Positions 1-12,943 are shown, counted from the stretch's first letter. The stretch is 64,000 nt of DNA from Ornithodoros turicata (GCF_037126465.1 NC_088202.1:98611962-98675961), one strand, 5' to 3'. Program-made: numbers and translations. Notes: generated by a model not told the origin, from the sequence alone.

Positions 1-18
1 TTAAATACTCAAATGAAT

Positions 19-156
19 GATGAAAGAAGGAACTCACTGAAAAGGTTAGCCCGCTGCAGGACTCTAACCCACATCTTCTGGATTACCGGTAATTCAGGAG
101 ATGTGGGTTAGAGTCCTGCAGCTGGCCAACCTTTTCAGTGACTTCCTTCTTTCATC
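19..156. repeat. Imperfect hairpin repeat (foldback MITE-like)
   Basis: Two arms of about 60 bp are reverse complements of each other. The left arm starts GATGAAAGAAGG and the right arm ends CCTTCTTTCATC. Both contain the ACTCTAACCCACATC motif and its complement, around a short loop near 85. I see no coding capacity and no clear target-site duplication. It is probably a small non-autonomous foldback element in the aminopeptidase intron. Confidence 0.75.
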
Positions 157-2821
157 CTTAATTTCTTAGGCGCTTGAGACTTTATATGCATTTGTCCTTT
201 CCGTGTGTTCCAGCCTCAGAACATCAATTCCCATCATACTCTACTCAAGTTACCCAATCTTGAATACTTTTGGGAGTAACTTCGTATCGTACAAATATTT
301 TAAAAGTCAGTATTTAACATCGTAACATCGCTTGAGTATGGTTGAGTATGTAGTACTCTACTCATTTATTTTTTGCCTGGTTCTCCGTGACTTAGGGATA
401 AATTCTTTAGATAGGCACAGCTTAGTACTTTTTTTTTATAAAAGGTTGATTAAAAGCCATCACGTCAGTCTCTTCTCCACAGACCAGTATGCATGCGCAT
501 ATCCCATAAGGAATGTACTTCAGTTACGACTACCCTCTTGTCGAACAGTGTATAGTCCATTACCTACCAACTTCCCAGTTTACTAAATAAGTTGTATTCC
601 AACAACATTGATATTTTTTGCCTATCAAGTAGTAACTTTTTTTTTATTGTGTAGACCCCTCTGTACTTTAAAACTGCTATCCATTGCGGTGCGCATGCCT
701 CTATAGTCGTTGGCTATGCAGTGAGTGTATATTGTGAAACTGTCACCGCTGAAATGTAGTGGAGTCTGTGCCCAGTCAAGCCGTTCGACTTTTTTGCCCG
801 GATCTTTGAGTGTGTCTTATCTCAGTAAATACTTTCTTTGAGTATCTCGTACAAGCCTGCGCCTGTATCGTTTTAAGCGAGAAAACCAGGGAAAGTTACG
901 GCTGATACGAGAACAACTGATGCGATGCTGGGTCTGTGCCACTCAGTCTGACGGAGTTTGGTATGATCATATGATGACAGCGACATTTGTCATTCCTAGT
1001 ACCCAATTCAATCAGAGTCGTGTCTTGCATGCATGTTGCGTGTGTGAGCTACGTTTGCCTTGTTTTGTATCAGTGGCAAATCATTCTGTTTATTCATTTA
1101 ACGTAGCGACGTTTGCATCGTGTAAGCCTTCTACTTCGGAAAGTAAAAACGGCAAACGGAACTTCTGGGAGCAAGGACAATAAAACGTGACGTTTAGCGA
1201 TGTTGTGTCCTATACTGGCACAACAGCCGGTATCGCTCTCCTAATTTTCTTTCTTCGTTTTGTATAGTTCGTCCCACATGTCACACCAGGTGTCTCTTAC
1301 TATTGTCCACAAATCAGATCAAACAACAAGTTCTATTACGTGATCACCTCACGTGACAACGCTGCCGCGAGTGATGCAACAAGCGCAACTCTTGCGCTTC
1401 GCACTTGCTCGGGTACGATGAATGAATGGAACGCCCCACGAGTGTTACATTTCACTTGACACAAATACCAAGTGTGCATTCGGAGAAGGCGTACGCAAGT
1501 TCATGAAGGGACAACATGGAACGACAAAATGTCGGACACGTGATACGTGACATGCAAAGCCAGCCTTTCAGAGAATCTCTCGTACTTTGTTACCAAGGTG
1601 ACAACTCTATACGAATATCTGCTTCACGCGGACAAGCATCGCACCATAACGTACGATGGCGGAGGCACGGATTCGGCCTTACTCTCTGCATTCGATTATT
1701 CGAATTACTCGAAGGGAGAAGGTGAAGAAAGGCACTATTATAGTCGTGCTCAACCTAACGACGGCATTGCGAGTGCATCTTTTCCTCTCCCATAAGACAA
1801 CGTAGTGTTTGTATTTGTTATTTATTATACGGGCCACACTTGCATTTTTGCACAGTTTCATAGTTCAGTGTAATGAGAATACATCATAACATTCTCCTTC
1901 AGCACCTGTGATGCCGTTCCTAGGTTTGGTTAGTCGTTTCAAAGACAGCTGTTGCTCACGAGTGTGTGTGATGGACACTGACGCAAATTGCAGAGTCAAG
2001 CGCTACAATTAAGCCTCACCAACGCCCAAGCAATTATCTCAAAGACAGTAGTTGACACTAAGAGGAAAGCTCGGCAATAAGAGAGTTATGGGTTCTATTG
2101 GCGTCGCCGGCACTCGCTAACTTTTCGTCACCTACCGTCTTTCAGGTGAACTCTGTTTAGTCGACAGCGCAAGTAACAAGAGGTTCCTGAAAACTTAATA
2201 AACTTAAAATATAATTAGCAGTAGTTCCCGTTGCACCTTTTGGTTTCTTTAAAGTTACAGTGCATGCAAAGAAAGTACGATGAGGCAAGCAAGCTGGTGT
2301 ACACGTGACTCGAGTCTGAGGCGGCTCTACGAATTAAGCTGACTGTCCTTCGTAATGTCTTCGTGTGCCGCCTCAGACACAACGAAGCAATGCCTTTTTC
2401 GCATCGCCCCTGGCGATGAAACTCCCCGCTCATATCATCTCGAAGTAAAGTTGTTGTTGTTGCCGATGTCTTGAAAGTAACAGTGAGATAGTACAGGGTT
2501 TGAAGAATTAAGAATGTCCGCCTGACCGTTGAACCTACCTGCAAGGACGACATCTACGCTGCTCCCATAGCTTTCTAGCGAGAAAATCTGTAACGGATTA
2601 AAGTTAACACCCCGTAGAAGTAGTTACTTGATTATGCTTACTTCTTCGTTTATTTCGTACTTTCTCTATTCTGTTCTCCTCCAATCTATTAATATTATTA
2701 TTTTTTACGAGTGCCTCGTGCCGCTTCGATCATTCACTTCTTAGCCGAGATATATGTTCCCAGACACACAATATTTTCCTCGCCGCTCGTAAATATATAA
2801 CGGTGTCCGCCCAATTCAACG

Positions 2822-2912
2822 AACACCGTTCCATCGAATGACATTTCATCGAAAGTCGTCTCTTCGAACGCGATTTCATAGAACGCCGATTCACCGAAAC
2901 GGACATGAGGAT
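2822..2912 (-). repeat. Degenerate ~15-bp tandem repeat
   Basis: About six units of 14-16 bp share the core TTCATCGAA, with variants CAACGAA, CATAGAA and CACCGAA. Because the period is close to five codons, the minus-strand open frame over 2734-2928 shows a five-residue periodicity (SAFYE, IAFEE, TTFDE, MSFDG, TVFVE). The frame is only 64 codons long and has no splice or promoter support, so I regard it as a consequence of the DNA repeat rather than a protein gene. Confidence 0.5.
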
Positions 2913-3170
2913 ATGTTTTCGAGGTCATTATACTAAGAAGAAAATGTTTGAGAGCTAGGCCCGACAGACAACGAAATGAATAAGTGGTTCACTTATTAAT
3001 GAGTTTTAGTGCGTCGTACGCTATGTCCCTAGTACGCAAAGGTGATAGCATACGATACACTAAAACTCTATTGATAGGCAAAATAACCACAAATAATAGA
3101 AGTGCAATGCATTAATATAAGGATAAGACGTAAAAAGGGACGTGATTCTGAAAGGACGAAGCCAAGTCGA

Positions 3171-3211
3171 ATAATAATAATAACAATAATAACAATAGTA
3201 ATAATAATAAT
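3171..3211. repeat. ATA/ACA trinucleotide microsatellite
   Basis: An imperfect (ATA)n run with interspersed ACA and GTA units. Confidence 0.9.
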
Positions 3212-3943
3212 TTTTCGACGAAAATATAAGGACCCCACAACTCCAAAGGGAGGGAAAGAAAGTAGTATACATATACGGGGGAGTGTGCCCCAGACGCCCA
3301 ACGCCCTCCTTCAATAGCGTTGAACCCCCGTTCTCCCTGCTCTGTCCTCCGGATATTCCCACGTCACCTAGTATAACAACAGTACGGGCGACACGTGGTC
3401 CTGAGTCATTCATTGCACGATTCCTTACTAATAAAAGCGTGTCAATTAGTAACTACAACCAAATGGCGGCCCATAACAATACAGCATTGCGTTCACTGCC
3501 CTAACCAGAGGAGGACGAAATTGCGAGGCACGCATAATTTCGTTACATTACTGATGAGAAATATTGCGGAAAGGAAAATCGCGCGAGCAGGCCAATCGTG
3601 ACCTTGCATTCAGAGATTGCAATGCAGAGAAGGGCGATACCCAACCCAGCAGCGCTTTCATTTTTCGCAAACTTGTTCCGTCGACATTCCGCAACGAATC
3701 TCATTTACTTTGTACCGTCACGAGACGTCGTCGCTTACGTTGCTCTTAAAGAGCTCTCCACGTTTCGTTCCGAGAAAGGCTTCCCCGTAGTACCATCGGA
3801 TCATCTTTCCCGTCAGGAATGCCCCAAGAAGAGGGTACTGGAATTTGACGCATCGCCGCCCACATCAAAGGCAGATTGTCATGCTCAGTTCTTTGGTGCA
3901 GGCGAGACCGCAGATTTGTTGACACGCTTAACTAACGCTGACA

Positions 3944-3971
3944 GATGGATGGATGGATGGATGGATGGATG
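3944..3971. repeat. (GATG)n microsatellite
   Basis: Seven consecutive GATG units. Confidence 0.95.
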
Positions 3972-4694
3972 CGAAAAATAAAATATGAATTAAACTTGTG
4001 GCGAACCCTGTAATGTTCTCCACAGTTTCCTGCTTCGTCATTCGTCGCGTTACTTGACCCTCACCAGGCATACGAGTGTATAAACTACGTGTTAACTTTT
4101 TTATTTCACATTTATACTTCCTTTTTTGACTTCCCATTTTATTCTGTGCAATTCGTATCAGTCTTACTTATTTTTTACCTTTCACATTATCTCTTTCTCG
4201 CATCGTGGTTTCTGTCGCATCAGTATGCTGGGCTACTAGAACGAAAATTTGAACTTTTTGATAAACTCGTAGTGTGCTGAAAAAGGAGCACACTACAGTG
4301 CGGACAGCACTCGAACCATCCTTTCTTTCAGAAATCAAGAGAACGGTGCCTGGGCGCGACGTTTTCAAAGACACTTAAAAAAAAAGAGAGAGAAACTCGT
4401 GCAATGACGCGAGGAATTCTTCAGTTTCCGCGAAATATGTCTCGACTGGAAGATTTAAGTGATCTCTAGTTCTTAGTGAGGCTATAGATTCTCGATTTGG
4501 GCGTTAGAAACTTTGTTACAGCGCCCAGATGACGACAAATCTCAATTTCTGCTCCGTTCGCTTTTTTAATCACTCACAAAATAAAGACACCTCAAACGAG
4601 AATTCTAATCCCATTATGCAGTAGAAAAATACACCCAAAATCAGTACATAAAAACAAATTTCGTGTACGTTGAGCCATCTACCTCCTACACATT

Positions 4695-4714
4695 TTCTCT
4701 CTCTCTCTCTCTCT
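4695..4714. repeat. (TC)n microsatellite
   Basis: An uninterrupted CT dinucleotide run. Confidence 0.9.
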
Positions 4715-5186
4715 GCGATGGTTAGCAGACAAGACTCACTAAGGTTTCGGTTTTAAGATAAGTTCAAGTGGTAACATAAACGACGGAACAAGGATATAAA
4801 GATGCAGAAGGATCAACAATCGCTCTATTTCTCCGTTCCTTCACGCTTTCTTCGGTTTTCCGTTTACTCTCCGAGTTCGCGTGGATTGCGATTCGCCGAA
4901 AAATGTCGCATCTCTTCTCGGTGGTGGGACTTCGCACGATATCAGTTTTTCTTTTTTTCTTTTTTCCACAAGAGCTTTGGTTTGAAGGTTGCTCTGCAGG
5001 TCACTTTCTCATCCGCGCCAGAACACAACGCTCTCGGGTTCATGCACGCACAGCCAATAGAAATGCTCAGGAAGCACCGGTCTGTAGTGTGGAACACGAG
5101 CTGGAAGTCTCCCAGAAAGCACCAGTGCCAATTTCTTACTAGGCCCAAATTATCTGTAGGACGTGGTGTCATTTTGGTGGTGATGT

Positions 5187-5463
5187 TTTTATTCCGTGTT
5201 AACGCCGCGAAGCAACTGTAGCTATGAGTGGAGTACAGATGTGGATAGCAGGAAGGAGTGGGGGACAGGGGGTGGTGCGTCCTGGGCAGACTTCGAGGGG
5301 AACTGTACCGACATTCGTCTGGAAAGTCTTCGGAAAACCCAGGGAAAACCTCAGACTGCACAGCCGGCGGTAGGGTTCGAACCCACCGCTTCTCAGTCTA
5401 CAGCACGACCTTGGCTACCACCAACGAGCGAGACGCCCTAACCCGCTCGGCCATGCCGCTGGT
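5187..5463 (-). mobile_element. tRNA-derived SINE, near full length
   Basis: Read on the minus strand, it begins with a tRNA-Leu/Ser-like head: A-box-like TGGCCGAGCGGGTTAG and B-box GGTTCGAACCC, with a long variable-arm-like spacer. It continues into a conserved SINE core (GTGCAGTCTGAGGTTTT, then GAAGTCTGCCCAGGACGCA). The tail is CTCATAGCTACAGTTGCTTC followed by GCGTTAACACGGAATAAAAA. The same core and tail recur at 35882-36127 and 40037-40234. It resembles tick Ruka-type SINEs. The assignment to that family rests on recalled features, not on an alignment. Confidence 0.8.
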
Positions 5464-8001
5464 GATACGGAAAATGCGGGACAACATTGTTGCCAATAAA
5501 TTACAAAATCCTTCGAGTGATGTTAGACGTGCCATGATCCCATTTCTCGTACTGAGTTGCCTTACGTAATTGCAATACTCCGGCTTTTATGTCCAGGTGA
5601 AATTTTTTTGCAGTTTCAAGTGATTTATAAAACAATTTCTACTGAACTCACTTTAAATCACCTTGCATGTAAGTGGTTTAATGTGGAACCATTTGGGACT
5701 GCAAACATTTTTCACCTGATGATAGAGCTCTCTCCGTGTCGTTCTTTCTAGCAGCCAACCACGCTCAGGATCTTCTGAGTACGGAATATAAACGAATCAT
5801 GTGCCGTAGCAAGGAATTATTCTCGAAAGTGACAGAACCAGAACAGAAATCGACCATGTGCTGAAATCTACGAAATTACTGAAGCGCTGCATCACGTGTT
5901 TACTATACACACGCACGAACATGTCACATTCATGTCTGCACGCCATTGCCAGAAGCTGTTACCTCTAGGTCCTGTTCAGAGGACAAACCCCTCCACCATA
6001 GAGAAAGAAATACAAGCTGCTATAAACAAAGAAAAAGATTCATCTACTCGTTTTGCTGTGGAAACATTGTAAAAATATTGGCCACACGTGAGAACTATAG
6101 AAACCATTTGGAATTCGATAGTACCTGCCAAAATCCCCGTCCCTGGAGTGTGATGTAACTTCCAGTCAGGCGCGGATCTAGGGGGGGGGGGGGGTCCAGG
6201 GTCCGGACCCCCCCTCAATTCCAGACTTGAACATAGGGTTCAGTGGACCAATCCCAGCATGCACGTGGCACTTGTCCACAGAGGACCCCCTTCCCCCTCG
6301 GGAAAATCCTAGATCCGCTCCTGCTTCCAGAAATTCTTTCAAACCGAAACTTGGCACCGTGCACGTAGCCAAATGAATTCAGTCTGAGCAGATGTATTGT
6401 CGTTATGCGAATACAAAAGTTACGAGCAATAGGTAAGTTCCTCAAGAACTGTGGTCTTCCGATAGAAGGATCAAGTTTCCAGCTAGGATACACTGCAAAG
6501 GTATGCATAATACCTTAATACCGAATAGAGGTATGAAACTAAAACGAAACGTCCACGTACTAAACTGAACCGGACGGGAGGAAAGTGGAAAACGTGCTTG
6601 GGGGCAAGATGAGAATTGTGTTAATGGAAACAGCTGTGAACTGCTTTCCAAATAAACGTGCGGCTTGCAAAATAAGTTATGGACTTCTCAATGTCAGAGC
6701 ATTCTCAGGTTCTTATAAAAATGATTAATATTTCACCGACTTTCCTACAATCCAACATAATTCTTTCGTGGCCTCTCGTGCCACTTTACGAATTTTTGCC
6801 AATTCCTGCCAGGTCACTGTGGTCCCGCAAATTTGTTGCGCAAGTATGCGATCTGCTATACTCTATCAAAGTTCGGCTAGACGTCACATTAGTGCCACCC
6901 CGTCATGTCGCAAAAGTTCGCCTCTGGCCTAGCACTCGCCATCCTCATTTTAAGTTTTTGTCTCACAGCATGGCACCGATCTTTCAACTAGTACGATGAA
7001 GCATATTCTGCTATCATAAGGCATCGCACAATCATAAGGTGCGCTCGCCCTACAGAGACGGATTGCAATACTCAGGTCACCCGCAAGAAATTCCAGAATT
7101 CCAAGAAAAAGAAATTCCAAGAAATTATTTCGATGGTGTGTTTACTGTAAACTGTTGGCAATTCTTACATGGTGCGCGTTTGCATGACTAATGATGGTCG
7201 CACGCAGCGACTGCGTTCTTGCAACTAAATCGGTTCCGTATCGCACGCATGGAATATACGTGCTCAATACAAATGGACCCAAATTTGGTGACTGTTTATC
7301 CATACAGCCAGTACCGTTCCGCAACGGGGAGTTTCAAAACGTTTCCTCCGCTATCCTCCAAGAGCGTGCCTAACGATCAAGCACAGCGCACGATGTTTGC
7401 TTCGATGCGTGTTGGCTCGCAGTCCACACGAGGCAGCGGAAGCTCATAAATTTTGCAGGTATGCAACAAATTATACGAGGTGCTTAAAAATTGCAGCGAG
7501 CCTCTCTTTGCGGAAATATGGCAAACAACAAAGCACTACTCGCTGCTCGCAGCACGTTCTCAAAACAACACTTGTGAAACCTACTTCGATTGCCACAACT
7601 ATGGTAGTAGTAGTTGTGACAGTAAAGGGTACAGTCTTCAAAGTTTGAGACTAACAGGGGCTGTTATGAAGAAAAAATTGAAGTACATCTTAATCTAATA
7701 TAGAAAATTTAATGTAGATCAGTGCATTCTTCTTCGTAAAATATGTCGCGCGTAATCGTGCACGCTTTCCACGTTCAGGGATTGAACGGCAAAGCTGTCC
7801 GAATGAACTCGAATCGAACAGATTTTGCGCAATACTAGCAGAATTAAACTTAAGCACAAATTAAATCACGTAAAACAAGAAGCAGACATGTTCGGTGTAG
7901 CAGACTACGAAAAAATAAAAAGCGAAAACAGAGAAAACATTCTGGGGATTGCCTAGCTTTGCTACTGATCCTATATATCCTGAGACAAAAACTGCACTTA
8001 C
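5464..8001. other. Aminopeptidase intron 1, 5' part
   Basis: No exon is recognised here. The donor for the upstream exon is at 8000-8001 on the minus strand (AG|GTAAGT). The stretch contains the small terminal-repeat element at 6164-6333. The rest appears unique and non-coding. Confidence 0.6.
6164..6333. mobile_element. Short non-autonomous DNA transposon with terminal inverted repeats
   Basis: The left end reads GCGCGGATCTAGG, followed by a G run of about 15. The right end reads CCTAGATCCGCTCC, the reverse complement of the left. The inside is about 140 bp, rich in G and C homopolymers, with no open frame. I could not settle a target-site duplication, so the superfamily is left open. Confidence 0.65.
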
Positions 8002-8624
8002 CTGGTTTGATCTTCGCGTGTCTTGTACGAACTACGATAAAATCCTGCCAGATCATCAGCCAATGTCCCATTGAAGCGCATACGCAAACTGTAAACACCT
8101 CCCTTCTTCAGTTTGTTCTTGAGCGGCACCACGAGAAATTGCAAGTCATCTACCTTGTAGACATCACCGTGAGGTACCACGTCGTTGGAACCAGCCGTCG
8201 TCACAGACACATCATAAACATCGAGCTTATTCGCGTGCAGCGTAACGTTATCCGTCTCCAGGAGGCAATCAATGGTCACTGTCACAGAACCCGTAAAACC
8301 GAAGTTATCCTTGAGGTCAGGCTTCAGTTCCAGATCATAGCGGGAAGGTTTGATGCTACGCGGTAAGCGCACGTTTCTTTCGGGCTTCGTCGCATGGTGC
8401 TTGATATTGTCACTGACCGATGAACTCTCATTCCTTGCCTGACCTGGCAGCTTTTCTCCGAGGTAGCCCGACAGCAGACCAACGGCCAGCAGGGCTGACA
8501 GGACGAAGACGACAGCGACGCCAACGCATGTGTAACTGACGAAGAGGCCGCGCGGCTTCTTGGCATCTTTGCTGCCCCCATGGTCCATGTCGAGGCGCTC
8601 TGTGCTGGACACGCAAACGCTCAT
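8002..8624 (-). CDS. Aminopeptidase N-like M1 metallopeptidase, first coding exon (partial)
   Basis: This is exon 1 of a membrane-anchored zinc aminopeptidase of the M1 family, which trims N-terminal residues from peptides outside the cell. Residues 1-30 are a short cytoplasmic tail with KKPR. Residues about 31-56 form one hydrophobic membrane segment, so this is a type II signal anchor. Residues 86-207 match the start of the M1 N-terminal beta domain (RLPRSIKPSRYDLELKPDL, then FTGSVTV, RMRFNGTL and GFYRSSY). Possible N-glycosylation sites are N65, N126 and N185. The exon ends inside codon 208 at the donor AG|GTAAGT. The catalytic HExxH part is beyond the left edge. The start is ambiguous: the ATG at 8622-8624 has context GCCGCG, but Met13 (MDHGG, ATG at 8586-8588) has G at -3 and G at +4 and suits a TATA-like box at 8635-8644 better. 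Recognition is by family motifs. Which M1 paralogue it is remains unknown. Confidence 0.85.
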
Positions 8625-8634
8625 CGCGGCGGCT

Positions 8635-8760
8635 CCTTATAAAGCAGGTCCGGTCCCGCAAGCGCCGATCGATGGAACTGGAAGCCTAGCGCGTCCTATC
8701 CGTCGTACAGCCGCTCTGAACGCACGTGCTCGAAGCGCGCGCCCAATCGGCGGGGAAATG
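8635..8760 (-). promoter_or_regulatory. Putative promoter of the aminopeptidase gene
   Basis: A CpG- and GC-rich patch lies immediately upstream of the exon. On the minus strand it offers a TATA-like CTTTATAAGG (8635-8644), a CCAAT box in inverted orientation (8742-8746) and an adjacent GC box (GGCGGGG, 8748-8754). The TATA-like element is only about 10 bp from the first ATG. If used, it would start transcription after that ATG and favour Met13. Promoter activity is inferred. Confidence 0.4.
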
Positions 8761-11429
8761 AAATCACGTGGGATCGGGAACACGCGGCCGACAGCACGCC
8801 GACTGCGCTGATGCTTCCTTGTGTCCGACGTGAACGACGACGACGCACGACTGAGCTAAGCACGACTTGCCGCTGCAGGGTTGCGGGTGGTCTCCTGAAA
8901 GGAAAGTTGTTGCTCTGGTCGGGCTTGAGTGCGAAGGTATAATGATCTCCCCCTTTTCTCGTGCATATCATTATCTACCAACGGCGTTGTAAAATTGTCC
9001 TTGGTTGTGCTGAGGTACTCCTGTGTCGGGAAGGGTGTGTTCGGTGTGAGGGTCCACATTTCAGAAATATGAGAGAAAAATCAAGGAGTGTTTACAATTG
9101 ATGTGCGCACCGATAACGAGAATAGTGGTTTATTGTTCCTAATACGCGGTTGAGTTATGAGACTATCGTATCAGGGGCTTTCACTTTGGTATTTCTATGT
9201 CCCAACCTCTCAGCAGAACATGCTACTTTCTAAAAGCTAAAATGATGTTTTTTCAGGAATAATTTTTGAAACAATTTTGAACAGATAAATCATGAAGTGG
9301 ACGAATGCATTCGCCGAGTCTGACCCACGCAAAAATGCTTGGGATTTCATAAGTGGAAGGTGACTGTTGCTATGTAGGACGTTTTAACATAATTTCTTAA
9401 TTACGCTTTTGATTAGTGCACGAAAAACAGATGTCAACATTAGCATCCGTATCATGCCGCCACATAGACAGATAAGCCATTACCAGTGTTGGTAGGACAT
9501 CTCGTGACGAACAAGAAAGAAAATGATGCGCTTGATTTTCATCAACGAAATTATGTTTATGTGGACACCCCTATTGTGCACGCATGCAATAGACTCTGTA
9601 TTAAGGGCCGCTGTTACGTTTGTGCACAATAAAAAAGAAAAAAAAAGAACTCTGTAGTAGGATTCGGCCGAACCCACCATTTACATAGAATGACATCTTG
9701 TAGTAGGTTATCGGCAAGATCGCAGTCTGTTTAAATCATGGAATGATTGCCACACAGGATAACCGGGATTTATAAACAACAGTGTCCAAGTTTATTTCGA
9801 CATCTGATATTTGCTCGTGCTCAATTACATGTTCTTTCTTCTTAAAGAACATTTTACATACCAAAATATGTTTGAATTTTAATAAATAAGTCGTAAGTCA
9901 ATATGATTTGATTTTATTATAATGAACATTTATCTTGTTTTTTTAGGGAGAGTGGATCTTCCAAAAAATGCGTCTATGTAACCCAAAGGCCGGGTGATCG
10001 TAACATCGCATTGAGCAGCGTATCGCATCTCCGCTCTGCACATACAACGCCCGGTAACGGGAACACACTCCCATCTCAACAGTCCGCGTCCTGGGGGAAC
10101 GCGTAGGGAAGCCTGAATCCACCATATCGTCTGAATGGGTGCTTAATGAGGGGATACTGCTACAAGAAAGATATGTAAATCATCCTGTAGAAATTGTTCT
10201 GTGTCTTTGTTGAGCCAACGATGGCAAGTCCGAACGGATCACCAGAGCGGGTTGCTATAGTTGCTACGGAGCTTCTGACAACGTTACGCAATTTGGACAG
10301 GGACGGTCAGTGGTGCGGTAAATGTGCTATACGACACTAAAATTAAACAATAACACAAACAATCCGAATAAAACCAACGAAGCAAAGGTACAAAGACGAA
10401 TGAAGGAGTTCAGGAAGGAAATGTGTATTTATGTGCTAATGGAATAAACCTCTACCCGAGAAACGTCATCATGACGTTGGTAGACAGACCGAAACCGAAA
10501 CAAATCGGAAGGGGGAGGGCTGGGTTCCACGAATGGGCACTTTATTCGCAGGCTCCTATCGAAAGAAAAGTAGGACGGAAGGTCGTGTCCCTTTCAGGGA
10601 CCATCGTAATCCCCTCAAGACCGTGGCTTTCGGGCGCGTCCTTGTTCGCTCCTAGCCTCGAGGGTAGTTCAACTGTTCCAAATTGGGGGCGCTGTCGAAC
10701 ACTAAGACGTCATTCGTTTACAAACAGGGAGAGGTCTATTGCGTAAGGTGCTTCGCCGTGCAAGAGCAGCGTTAATGTTTTTCTCTCTCCCCTCCTTTTT
10801 TTCTTTTTTTGGTAACATTCAGACTCAAAGTGCCGTACCCTGGTGCTGTCGTGCCGTGTGCACCAGCAGAAACGCTCGTTATGAGCTTGAAGATAACGTC
10901 AGTTATGCAAAAACGGGCAACGACTTTCCCGTTCGGCAACTTTCTCTGCACGGAAAATGTGTCTCCATGTAATTACAGCTTGTGGTGAATGAGGCAACGA
11001 CATCCTATGTCAAAGTACCAGGTATACATGACACGCCATTAAACTTGATATTTTCATAGACAATCAGTGCTGTATGTCCTCTTTATACCCTGTCCGCTTG
11101 ATCAGTTGTGGGAGAGAACGGTGCCAACAATGGACAATGCTCAGAAGCAGCCATGGATGTCACTAGCACTTGGTGTTAGCGTGTATCATAACATATTTAT
11201 AGGTTTATTCCAACAACGCTTTTAATAAGCGGGCTAAGAGGGAGATTAGAGACAGGACGGCGCTAAGCTCTCGACGATCAAAATATGTTTGCGCGAGGTA
11301 GCTTAAAGGCTTAAACACTTAAAAACGGGTCGCAGTGCGTCATTGTCCCACGCCTAACAAAAACTGCAGTGCAGCAAAGGAATTCTTCACAGCTGATCTC
11401 TCCTGTGACTTGAAGTCCTTGTTGTCATC
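8761..11429. other. Intergenic stretch upstream of the aminopeptidase, nothing recognised
   Basis: No exon-like frame with splice sites, no transposon ends and no RNA gene were seen. It contains short homopolymer runs and AT-rich segments (for example 9780-9960). Open frames of 60-107 codons occur but show no motif I recognise. Confidence 0.5.
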
Positions 11430-12622
11430 CAGTGTTGCCAACCTACGTTCGCATTTTTTCCCCGGATTGTACGAAAAATTTTCCCAGACTTCCCTAGACT
11501 GCGAGTGTGTCCGACGGGGGCATATACTCATTCAGCTACCGGTGATGGTGTCGAGAACAAGTACGAGTAAACGATGTCACCTAAGCGCAACCTTGTCCTG
11601 TGGTGACAAGCCGGTCGGAAATTACGAGTAAACGTGTGAGGAAACTGTATTTGTGTCGTGATTTCATGGTACACATGGTTTCTCTCCGATAACAAACAAA
11701 CATGAGATACCAAGACAGACTTGGTCGGAGGCGGCAAGCGGAAAGTAAAACAAAACCGTGGAGCACATGGGCGCGCCGATCTTGAAGTATACCTGCCATC
11801 GGTGCTTGGAAAAATTACGGTACGAAGCATTGGTTTACCCAGAATTTCGTCCATGGGGGTGTGTGAACACCGCCTAGATACAGAACGCCCGCTTGCTCGT
11901 CGACGTGACGTAACAACTAAGAGTCAGCCAATCGGGATTGTGTTTTCAACGGTCGTAGCCAATCACGAACGTGCTTTCAGCGGTCGTAGCCATTGAGACG
12001 AACCACCGTCGTCTGCGAGTAGTGATTGAAGAAATGGAGCTGCAAGTGCCCACCAGGGAGACTACATATAGCTCCAGAAACCCCAATTATTCAAAGAAGT
12101 AGTAGCCCCCGCATACTGGGAAAAATTAAAATAATGCGCAAAACGGTCCCATATCTTGCTCAAGACTGATTTTCTGGAAAGCGTGTTCACATTTGTCTAC
12201 AGATTCAAGTCTACAGGTTCTAAGTTAGGTGCAATCATTTGCGTGTTCTTGAATTTGCAGAACGGCGAATCGCAGTTGCAGACGAATTCTGACTTTATAT
12301 GTCCACGTAGCGGAGGAGGGCGAGGAGGCAAATACGCAGGCCTTCTGTATCTATCTGGCGGGGTGACGTCGCAACATGCAAGCTACTCCCATGTGTTTTT
12401 ATGCGCTTTGGCAAAATATTACATAATCTCATCAAATCTTAGGGGGGGTGTTAGGCGGGGGTGGGGATGGGGGGGTTCTGGATAAATCACTGGTACGAAG
12501 TGATATCAGCGATCAGCCCAAGTCTTCCCTAGATTCCCTAGATTTCGAAGGAATTCTTTTTTCCCCGGGCAGATTTCAAGTCCCCTCGATCTAGGGAAAT
12601 TCCCCTAGAGTTGGCAACACTG
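11430..12622. mobile_element. hAT-type non-autonomous DNA transposon
   Basis: The left end is CAGTGTTGCCAAC and the right end is GTTGGCAACACTG, perfect terminal inverted repeats of the hAT type. The flanks are TTGTCATC on the left and TGTCATC on the right (12623-12629), an 8-bp duplication with one T lost at the right junction. The 1193-bp interior has no transposase that I recognise and contains repeated TCTAGGGAA motifs near the right end. Confidence 0.85.
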
Positions 12623-12943
12623 TGTCATCTCATCTGTCAGTTCCACCCTCGCCTCTCACCCGCATGCGCCTTACTCTCATATGTTCTTTTTTTCGTCTCT
12701 CTCATTCTTCTCTCGCATCTCACTTTTTTGTCACTTATTTTGTTTATCACTTATTTGTGGAATTTTGTTTATCACTTATTTGTGGAATAGCAAGCCGACA
12801 CTCCGTTTGACTGACCTACCTTCTTTCCTTTCTTTGTCTTTTTATGAAGATCCCCCTCCCCGACCTATCTCTTAATCCCTGTCGACAGAAAAAATAGCCG
12901 AATCTCTTTGGCGGCACCTAGAGCCACTAAATAGCTGCACCAC

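Larger units (their letters stand above)
157..5186. other. Intronic stretch without recognisable gene
   Basis: This stretch should belong to the first intron of the minus-strand aminopeptidase gene whose exon 1 is at 8002-8624. I looked for the next M1 exon (the segment after the GFYRSSY motif) on the minus strand and did not see it. About 200-360 contains a diverged copy of the TACTC/GATGGGAA type of hAT-like terminus. The remainder is AT-rich unique-looking sequence with simple repeats listed separately. Short open frames here lack homology signals that I recognise. Confidence 0.5.

Noticed and set aside
1..8001. Further aminopeptidase exons (segment with the zinc site)
   Set aside because: The minus strand was scanned for HExxH and the GAMEN-type motif region and nothing convincing was found. 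The next exons should lie left of the window.
11721..11996. Possible hAT transposase remnant inside 11430-12622
   Set aside because: The frame has no BED finger or hATC-like pattern that I can see. The element looks non-autonomous.
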